DNA of 64,000 nt from JADLCB01 sp964398315 (GTDB lineage: Bacteria; Planctomycetota; Phycisphaerae; Tepidisphaerales; Tepidisphaeraceae), in NCBI GenBank assembly GCA_964398315.1, contig CAYNMV010000012.1:1-64000 (forward strand), given 5' to 3'. The notes under the pieces are model-generated. The model had not been told where the DNA came from. It saw nothing but the letters and a program-made list of their open reading frames with translations, and made no database searches. Positions 58,392 to 64,000 of this stretch are shown here, in pieces (the stretch's first letter is position 1; the number at the start of each line of letters is the position of its first letter). A program made the translations under genes and the position numbers.

Positions 58392-58898
58392 GTGAACCTG
58401 CTGTTCGAACTGGAATTCTGGGAAGGCGCCAGCTATGTCGTTACCGTGATCGGTCTGCCGCTGGCGATTTTTGTGTTCCTCTGGGAACAGCGCAAGGAGC
58501 GGCAGTCGGATGAGGAAGAGCTTTACCAGCGCCTGAGCGATGAATACACCGACTTCATGAAGCTCGTGCTGGATCATCCAGACCTGCGCCTGCTGCGGCC
58601 GCCGGACCAGGAGATGAAGCTCACCGCCGAGCAGCAGGAGCGCCAGTTGGCGTTGTTCAGCATCCTCATTGCCATCTTCGAGCGCGCCTACATCCTGGTG
58701 TACGAAGAGCGCATGTCGGAGCAGACCCGCCGGCTGTGGCTTTCGTGGGAGGATTACATGCGCGAATGGTGCGCCCGGCCCGACTTCCGGCGGGCGCTGC
58801 CGATGCTGCTGGAAGGGGAGGATGCCTCATTCGCCGCCCACCTGCTGGCCATCGCCGAATCGACCGATGTGCGCCGGCTGCCTGCGTCGAAAGCATGA
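58392..58898 (+). CDS. hypothetical protein with N-terminal TM helix
   Basis: 168 residues. One TM helix (about 12-33, YVVTVIGLPLAIFVFLW) is followed by a charged helical cytosolic domain (EQRKERQSDEEELYQRLSDE, LFSILIAIFERAYILVYEER, SWEDYMREWCARPDFRRALP). It is a recurring bacterial pattern, but no activity is known to me. GTG at 58392 is preferred because GGGAG lies 6 nt upstream. A TATACT box at 58360-58365 may be its -10. It precedes fabI by 95 nt. Confidence 0.65.
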   Translation: MNLLFELEFWEGASYVVTVIGLPLAIFVFLWEQRKERQSDEEELYQRLSDEYTDFMKLVLDHPDLRLLRPPDQEMKLTAEQQERQLALFSILIAIFERAYILVYEERMSEQTRRLWLSWEDYMREWCARPDFRRALPMLLEGEDASFAAHLLAIAESTDVRRLPASKA

Positions 58899-58993
58899 GG
58901 CGAACTGTGCCCGGTATTCGCATCTCTCACGCCGCTTGAGCAAACTGCCGTTCGGCCATACAGTATCCCGCTTCGAGACTTTTGGAGAGACCC

Positions 58994-59788
58994 ATGGGAT
59001 TGATGGATGGAAAGAAGGGGCTGATTCTCAATATCGCCAACGACCGCAGCATCGGCGCCCACATCGCCGCCAACGTGGCCCGGCAGGGCGCGGTGGTCGG
59101 TTGCGGCTTCCTGCCGCTGGAAAACGCGGAGAAATCCGAGCGCCGTGCCCGCAAAGGCCTGGAAACCCACGGCATCACCGACCCATGGCTTTTTCCCTGT
59201 GACGTCTCGCGCGATGAGGACATCGATGCCTTCTTCAAGGCGGCCGGCGAGAAATTCGGCACCATCGACTTTCTCGTGCACTCGCTGGCGTTCGCCAATC
59301 CCAATTATCTGAAAAATGAGGATGGCAACTTCACCTCCACGCCGCGGGAGGTGTTCAAGCAGGCTCTTGATATCAGCGCGTACAGCCTGCTGGCCCTGGC
59401 GCGGGCGGCCCAGCCGCTCATGCCCAACGGCGGCTCGATCGTTGCCCTGACCTATTACGGTGCCGAGAAGGTCATCCCCGGTTACAACGTCATGGGCGTG
59501 GCCAAGGCCGCGCTGGAGGCGACAACGCGGTATCTGGCGTTTGACCTGGGCGGCCGCAAGATCCGTGTCAATGCCATTTCGGCAGGGCCGATCAAGACCC
59601 TGAGCGCGATGGGGGTGGGCGGCATTGATGACATGTTTGCTCACACCGAGCGCAAGGCGCCGCTGCATCGCAACGTCGAGGCCGATGAGGTGGGCAAGAC
59701 CGCGGTCTACCTGCTCAGTGATCTGTCCACTGGCGTGACCGGTGAAACGATCTACGTTGACAGCGGCTTCAACACCGTCGGCCTGTAG
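58994..59788 (+). CDS. fabI: enoyl-[acyl-carrier-protein] reductase [NADH]
   Basis: Last reduction of each fatty-acid elongation cycle. 264 residues, a short-chain dehydrogenase of the FabI type. The N-terminal cofactor loop ILNIANDRSIGAHIAANVA replaces GxxxGxG. LVHSLAFANPNY, TYYGAEKVIPGYNVMGVAK (Tyr-x6-Lys active site) and GGRKIRVNAISAGPIKTLSAMGV are typical. The start at 58994 (MGLMDGKKGLIL) follows GGAGAG. It is the usual triclosan-target enzyme. No other fab gene is nearby. Confidence 0.95.
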   Translation: MGLMDGKKGLILNIANDRSIGAHIAANVARQGAVVGCGFLPLENAEKSERRARKGLETHGITDPWLFPCDVSRDEDIDAFFKAAGEKFGTIDFLVHSLAFANPNYLKNEDGNFTSTPREVFKQALDISAYSLLALARAAQPLMPNGGSIVALTYYGAEKVIPGYNVMGVAKAALEATTRYLAFDLGGRKIRVNAISAGPIKTLSAMGVGGIDDMFAHTERKAPLHRNVEADEVGKTAVYLLSDLSTGVTGETIYVDSGFNTVGL

Positions 59789-59887
59789 GGCAGGGGGCAG
59801 GTGTGCCGCTGCCAACGGCTTCCCACGCTTGACACCCGCCGGAGGCGGTTTGATACTCGGCTCAGTCCCTTCAGGAGTTGGTGCGTG

Positions 59888-61159
59888 ATGCGATCGAGGG
59901 CGGTAGCTGGATTGTGTGCGGCGTTGCTCGCCGGTTGTGCCGGTTCGAATTCTCAAACCGCCGCGCCCGCTGCGCATTCCGCACCCGCCGCGCCCGCACC
60001 GGCCGCCACGACCGCCCGCCAGATGGCGCCCGGCGATGAGAAAATTGCCAGCGCTGGGTCGGTGGTCATCACCCGCCGTGAGCTGACCGAGCCGCTCATC
60101 GAGGCGTATGGCCTGGAGTTCCTGATCCACCTGCTGACGCTCGAGAGGGCCGCCGAGGCCGCCGCGGATCAGAACATCACCATCACGCCTGCCGACATCG
60201 AGGCCGAAACCAATTTCACGATCGCGGGCATGGCCAAGGATGCCTCGCCCGAGGACTATGATCGCCTGCTTCAGAGCTTCCTGAACCAGCAGCAGATCAG
60301 CCGCGTTGAGTTCGACATCGTCATGAAGACCAACGCCTACCTGCGCAAGCTGGCCGAGCCGCAGGTGGAGAAGCTGATCACCGAAGAGGTGCTGAAACAG
60401 GCGTTTGGGACCATGTATGGCGAGAATGTGCGCATCCGCCATATCCAGCTCGCCAACATGACCGAGGTGGTCGAGGCCCAGCGGCGGCTGGCGGCGGGGG
60501 AGGACTTTGCCGATGTCGCCCGCGCCATGAGCCGCAACGCCGTCACCGCTCCGCGCGGCGGAGAGATGACCCCCTTCAGCCTGCAGATGGGCGGCCTGCC
60601 TGATTCGTTCAAGCAGACGGCTTTCGCGCTGAAGGAGGGGGAGGTTTCTGAGGCCGTCATGGCCGCCGATGCCTATCATCTGATCAAGCTGGAAGAGCGC
60701 ATCCCGCCGAAGGCGGTTGAGTTCGAGGATCACCGCGAGGCCGTGCGCGAGCGCGTGCATGAGAGCTTCATGATGAGCAGCATGCGGCAGATGCGCAACG
60801 CCCTGCGCCAGGATATCCTTCAGCGCATCGACATCGAACACCCCGTGCTGGCCCGGCAGTTCAAGGAACAGACCCAGCCCAAGCCGGCCACTGAGGAAGA
60901 AAAGCAGCGCATCCTGCGTGACCTGGAGCGCCAGCGGGAAGCGGCCGAGGAGACCCGCACGCCCGCCGATCCCCGCGCCCCGCGCCTGGAGCCGCAGGCG
61001 GATCAGCCGGCCGATCCGGCCGCTGCCCAGCCGTCGCAGCGCGCGACGACCCAGCCGGCTGTTCCGACGGTTCAGCCCGCCCATCCCCCCGCGCCGGCCA
61101 CGCGAGCGGCGCCCGCCGCTGCCACTCGCCCTGCGTCGGCTACTGACGCCAACAAGTAG
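59888..61159 (+). CDS. parvulin-like peptidyl-prolyl isomerase lipoprotein (PrsA/SurA type)
   Basis: 423 residues. Lipoprotein signal ending ALLAGC (Cys17), Ala/Pro linker, a SurA-like N-terminal helical domain (about 50-180), then a parvulin domain (about 180-275): VRIRHIQLANMTEV, LAAGEDFADVARAMSRNA, GGEMTPFSLQMGGLPDSF, AFALKEGEVSEAVMAADAYHLIKLEER. These are better conserved than in the protein at 17148, so isomerase activity is plausible. The tail is Ala/Pro/Thr-rich. GGAG lies about 10 nt before the ATG. Likely periplasmic folding factor, 99 nt after fabI. Confidence 0.85.
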   Translation: MRSRAVAGLCAALLAGCAGSNSQTAAPAAHSAPAAPAPAATTARQMAPGDEKIASAGSVVITRRELTEPLIEAYGLEFLIHLLTLERAAEAAADQNITITPADIEAETNFTIAGMAKDASPEDYDRLLQSFLNQQQISRVEFDIVMKTNAYLRKLAEPQVEKLITEEVLKQAFGTMYGENVRIRHIQLANMTEVVEAQRRLAAGEDFADVARAMSRNAVTAPRGGEMTPFSLQMGGLPDSFKQTAFALKEGEVSEAVMAADAYHLIKLEERIPPKAVEFEDHREAVRERVHESFMMSSMRQMRNALRQDILQRIDIEHPVLARQFKEQTQPKPATEEEKQRILRDLERQREAAEETRTPADPRAPRLEPQADQPADPAAAQPSQRATTQPAVPTVQPAHPPAPATRAAPAAATRPASATDANK

Positions 61160-61244
61160 CGGATTTCATTGCCGAAAGTCGATTGCCGATGACCGATGAT
61201 GTCATTCGGCAGGCGAAAATGTGCCGCATGGCCATTCTCAGACC

Positions 61245-61273
61245 ATCACAGACGCCTTTTGCCGTCCTATAAT
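61245..61273 (+). promoter_or_regulatory. aminotransferase promoter, leaderless arrangement
   Basis: ATCACA (61245-61250) and a perfect TATAAT (61268-61273) are spaced 17 nt. The ATG at 61284 begins 10 nt later. An ATG at 61272 would overlap the -10 box. Confidence 0.55.
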
Positions 61274-61283
61274 GAGCGTTCCC

Positions 61284-62522
61284 ATGGAAAACAGCCCCTT
61301 CAAAATTGACGTATCCCCGCGCATCCAGCGCCTGCCTCCTTATCTGTTCGGCCGCATCAACAAGATGAAGTACGAGAAGCGGGTGGCGGGCATCGACATC
61401 ATCGACCTGGGGATGGGCAACCCAACCGATCCCACCCCCGAGTGCGTGGTCGAAAAGCTGGCCGAAGCGGCCCGCGATCCGCGCAACCACCGCTACAGCG
61501 TGAGTAACGGCATCGCCGGCCTGCGCCGTGAGGTGGCGCTCAAGTACAAGCGGCAGTACGATGTCGATCTCGACCCGGAAACCGAGATCATCGCCACCAT
61601 CGGCTCCAAGGAGGGTTTCTCCCACCTGTGCCTGGCGATGCTGGGCCCGGGCGACACGATCGTCGTCGGCGATCCGGCCTTTCCGATCCATGTATATGCG
61701 CCCGCGATGGCCGGCGCTAACGTGATCCGCGTGCCGCTGGGCAACGACCAGGCCTTCCTCGATCGCATCGAGAAGGTCTTCACCGAGATCTACCCCAAGC
61801 CCAAGCTGCTGATCCTCAACTATCCGCACAACCCCACCGCGATGACCATTGACGATGGATCGTTCTGGGAGCGGGCAGTGGATCTGTGCCGGCGGCATGG
61901 GGTGATGCTCATCAGTGACTTCGCCTACGGTGAGATCAACTTTGACGGCTACAAGGCCCCCTCGGTGCTGAGCGTGCCGGGCGCCAAGGACCTGGCCGTT
62001 GAGTTCACCACCATGTCCAAGAGCTACAACATGGCCGGCTGGCGCTGCGGGTTCTGCGCGGGCAACGCGGATATGGTCAAGGCGCTGGCAACCATCAAGG
62101 GCTATTACGACTACGGCATGTTCCAGCCGATCCAGATCGCCAGCGTGATCGCCATGCGCCAGTGCCAGGAGACCCCGGCCGAACAGTCGCGCATCTACCA
62201 GGAGCGGCGCGACGTGGTTTGCGCCGGCTGCGATAAGCTGGGCTGGACCTACGAACGACCGCGGGCCAGCATGTTCGTCTGGGCGAAAATCAACCCCGCG
62301 CATTACAAGCCCGGTGAAGGCACCATCGATTTCTGCCTGCGCATGATGGACGAGGCCGAGGTGGCGTTGTCCCCCGGCCGGGCCTTTGGCGAAAACGGCG
62401 AGGGCTACGTTCGCATCGCGCTGGTGGAAAACGAGCAGCGCCTGGCGCAGGCGATGCGCAACCTGGAGCGTGCCCTGGTGCCGCGTCCCCCCAAGAAAAG
62501 GAAACAGCCGGCAACGGCATGA
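61284..62522 (+). CDS. pyridoxal-phosphate aminotransferase (alanine transaminase AlaC-like)
   Basis: 412 residues, class I/II fold. IIDLGMGNPTDPTPECVVEK, HRYSVSNGIAGLRREVA, LILNYPHNPTAMTIDDGSFW, LISDFAYGEINFDG and the PLP-lysine region TTMSKSYNMAGWRCGFCAGN (Lys in SKSYNMAGWR) match AlaC-type transaminases, which make alanine from pyruvate with glutamate. A related diaminopimelate or methionine-type enzyme cannot be excluded. MENSPFKIDVSPR at 61284 is taken as the start because the upstream ATG at 61272 lies inside a perfect TATAAT. No Shine-Dalgarno is present. A strong terminator follows the stop. Confidence 0.88.
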   Translation: MENSPFKIDVSPRIQRLPPYLFGRINKMKYEKRVAGIDIIDLGMGNPTDPTPECVVEKLAEAARDPRNHRYSVSNGIAGLRREVALKYKRQYDVDLDPETEIIATIGSKEGFSHLCLAMLGPGDTIVVGDPAFPIHVYAPAMAGANVIRVPLGNDQAFLDRIEKVFTEIYPKPKLLILNYPHNPTAMTIDDGSFWERAVDLCRRHGVMLISDFAYGEINFDGYKAPSVLSVPGAKDLAVEFTTMSKSYNMAGWRCGFCAGNADMVKALATIKGYYDYGMFQPIQIASVIAMRQCQETPAEQSRIYQERRDVVCAGCDKLGWTYERPRASMFVWAKINPAHYKPGEGTIDFCLRMMDEAEVALSPGRAFGENGEGYVRIALVENEQRLAQAMRNLERALVPRPPKKRKQPATA

Positions 62523-62529
62523 TCCCCCA

Positions 62530-62563
62530 AGGCGCGGGCGCCGGCCCGCGCCTTTCTTTTTTT
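62530..62563 (+). terminator. rho-independent terminator of aminotransferase gene
   Basis: AGGCGCGGGC (62530-62539) pairs with GCCCGCGCCT (62544-62553) around GCCG, followed by TTCTTTTTTT. Confidence 0.92.
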
Positions 62564-62692
62564 CAAGGTGAAGCTGATTGGCGACAGGGGCCATCGTTGC
62601 CTTCTGTGGGTGGCTTGCGCTGATGCTGCAAGTGTGCAGTGGCGCCTTGGCCGCATCGCAGACACGGGCATGCCTGCCCAGGCAGGGGATCA

Positions 62693-64000
62693 TCATTTCC
62701 AGTGCCGGGCCAGAGCGAGGATGGCGCGGTTGCGCAGATAGGGGAATGTGCTGTTGGACAGCAGCTTTTGAAGCGCTGGCGTCTCCGTCGGCAGGCCGTG
62801 GACGGCGGCCAGCGCCCGCAGCCGCTGGGCATACTCACCCGCGGGCTGGGACAGCAGGGCGGCGGCGATGAGCAGGCGGCGGAATTCATCGCCCGCTTCC
62901 AGGCGCTTGTGGGCGGCCTCGCGCCCGGCAACATCGCCAGCCCGAAGCGCCTCCAAATCCGCCAGAACCGCCTCGGCTGCGCGGGTCTGATCCAGCACCC
63001 GGCGCTCCAGGCGGGCCAGGCGCTCAGGCTGGCGCGACAGCGCTGCCGCGCAGCCCAGCACATCTGTTACCTTGCAGGTCTCGATCCACTCTGCCAGCCG
63101 CTCATCGGCGGCCGGCAGCGGCTGGAGCGGCTCAAGCTGGGCCGCCAGATCGTACAGTGCAATGGTCCCATCGGAGCCCGCAACGGCAATCCGCCGGCCA
63201 TCGCGCGATGAAGCCATGCTTGTCAGGGTGCCGATCTGCCCGGTCAGCCGCAGGGCCGGGGCCCAGTGCTCGGCAACATAAATGTCCACACCATCAAAGT
63301 TGGGTGTAAATTGCGGCCTGGGCACACTTCCGGGCGCCAGCACGGCCATCTCCGGCCGGGTTGGTTCGTGCTTACCCCACTGCGGATCCGCCGCCCGCGC
63401 TGCCAGCAGCGCGGCCAGGGGATCGGCGGTGTGAGGCGGCTCGCCTGCCTTATGGCGCCGGAGCAGAATCTGCGCCCGCGCGGGGTTCATCACCGTATGG
63501 GCAGCGCGCATGTTGTGATCCAGCACCAGCACGCGCAGCGGATCAGTCTGGAGCGTGATCAGGTGCGTGGCTGGCTGCGGTTGATTCGCCAACAGCCGGC
63601 CGGTGGCCGTTTCGTAAATGAGCAGGTGATGGCTGTCGCCCACCAGCAGATATTTTCCATCGGGGGTGAGTTCAAAATTGTGCGCGCTATTGATTGGCGG
63701 TTTGATGGTGCGGAGTGACCGGCCACTCTCGCCGTCGAACAGCGTGAGCGTTTCTTCGCTGCCATCGCGTCCCACCAGCATCGACAGATCGGCAGAGGCG
63801 CGCATGTTCAGCGTGTGGCTGATCTGGAACGAGCGCCGTTCGGTCAGATCCTCAGGGCGCAGCGCGATGCACTCGCCGGACCCCATCACGGCCAGCAGTT
63901 CCGTGCCATCGGTTGAGAGGATCAGTGTCTCCAGCCGGGCGTGTCCCGGCGGAGGCGGGAAGCGGAATTCGGCGGTGGGTCGGTCGGGCGCGTCCCAGTT
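62693..64000 (-). CDS. WD40-like repeat protein, 5' end outside window
   Basis: The frame is open to the window edge (435 codons visible). Repeated beta-propeller-like blades are seen: LETLILSTDGTELLAVMGSGE, NFELTPDGKYLLVGDSHHLLIYETATG, LTSMASSRDGRRIAVAGSDGTIALYDL. The C-terminal third is helical (SRQPERLARLERRVLDQTRA, EAAHKRLEAGDEFRRLLIAA) and ends RNRAILALARHWK. It could be a stand-alone repeat protein or the end of a longer protein. A GTG at 63889 could be mistaken for a start, but blade-like sequence continues upstream of it. No function can be assigned. Confidence 0.7.
   Translation of the reverse strand, partial: NWDAPDRPTAEFRFPPPPGHARLETLILSTDGTELLAVMGSGECIALRPEDLTERRSFQISHTLNMRASADLSMLVGRDGSEETLTLFDGESGRSLRTIKPPINSAHNFELTPDGKYLLVGDSHHLLIYETATGRLLANQPQPATHLITLQTDPLRVLVLDHNMRAAHTVMNPARAQILLRRHKAGEPPHTADPLAALLAARAADPQWGKHEPTRPEMAVLAPGSVPRPQFTPNFDGVDIYVAEHWAPALRLTGQIGTLTSMASSRDGRRIAVAGSDGTIALYDLAAQLEPLQPLPAADERLAEWIETCKVTDVLGCAAALSRQPERLARLERRVLDQTRAAEAVLADLEALRAGDVAGREAAHKRLEAGDEFRRLLIAAALLSQPAGEYAQRLRALAAVHGLPTETPALQKLLSNSTFPYLRNRAILALARHWK

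Noticed and set aside
1..64000. tRNA or rRNA genes, CRISPR arrays, insertion sequences or prophage
   Set aside because: No clover-leaf T-loop signature, spaced direct repeats, transposase or integrase motif was recognised by eye. A covariance-model scan would be needed to exclude a tRNA formally.

Overview
The window is high-GC bacterial chromosome, read here as a planctomycete and most likely a member or relative of class Phycisphaerae. The evidence is two secreted prepilin-type proteins with the FTLVELLV leader and a C-terminal FCDGH signature, lpxI (lipid A, so an outer membrane), meso-DAP type peptidoglycan genes (murE, murF, mraY), several proteins of planctomycete-typical architecture, and a patchwork of short operons on both strands. 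I assign the taxon by gene content, not by any marker comparison. I see no mobile element, CRISPR array, tRNA or rRNA.

Layout. 1-14235 is almost all minus strand: fructose-bisphosphate aldolase (partial), a membrane flippase-like protein, a secreted phosphodiesterase, an O-methyltransferase, lpxI, an OmpA-like lipoprotein, folC, the small cell-wall block mraY-murF-murE, and dinB. 14382-21549 carries a large flavoprotein/polyferredoxin fusion, a parvulin-like lipoprotein, a CoA-binding protein (minus), a GH10-like protein with no catalytic glutamates, and a helix-hairpin-helix protein. 21659-34416 holds addA and addB (minus), rnr (plus), nth (minus) and a second flippase-like membrane protein. 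34621-38185 holds an ABC permease of MacB/FtsX type behind two Fur-family operator-like palindromes, a prepilin-like protein, a possible 26-residue membrane peptide with its own terminator, and a receiver-like protein. 38463-43784 holds recQ, a GGQ release-factor-like protein, a small membrane protein and mutL. 44145-50591 is a plus-strand run: a planctomycete hypothetical, a membrane-anchored helix-turn-helix protein, an ABC exporter with a zinc ribbon, a GNAT-like protein, a DUF1854 protein, and an AhbC/NirJ-type radical SAM protein whose cluster cysteines are all substituted. 50606-64000 holds psd-pssA, a prepilin-like protein, polA, a YifB/ComM ATPase, fabI, a second parvulin-like lipoprotein, an alanine-type aminotransferase and part of a WD40-like protein.

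Themes. DNA repair is heavily represented (dinB, addAB, recQ, nth, mutL, polA). Envelope work is the second theme: peptidoglycan precursors, lipid A, phosphatidylethanolamine synthesis, fatty acid elongation, lipoprotein foldases and two flippase-like proteins.

Points that stand out: (1) a radical SAM protein with Asn, Asp and Pro in place of its three cluster cysteines; (2) a GH10-like pseudoenzyme; (3) a fusion of a thioredoxin-reductase-like flavoprotein, with its C-terminal motif moved to the N-terminus, to a NapH/NosR-like membrane ferredoxin; (4) tandem Fur-type boxes in the divergent promoter of an ABC permease with no ATPase beside it; (5) several genes whose -10 box lies only 7-17 nt from the start codon with no Shine-Dalgarno, which suggests leaderless or near-leaderless mRNAs; and (6) an ABC/DUF1854 pair without a cyanophycin synthetase in view.
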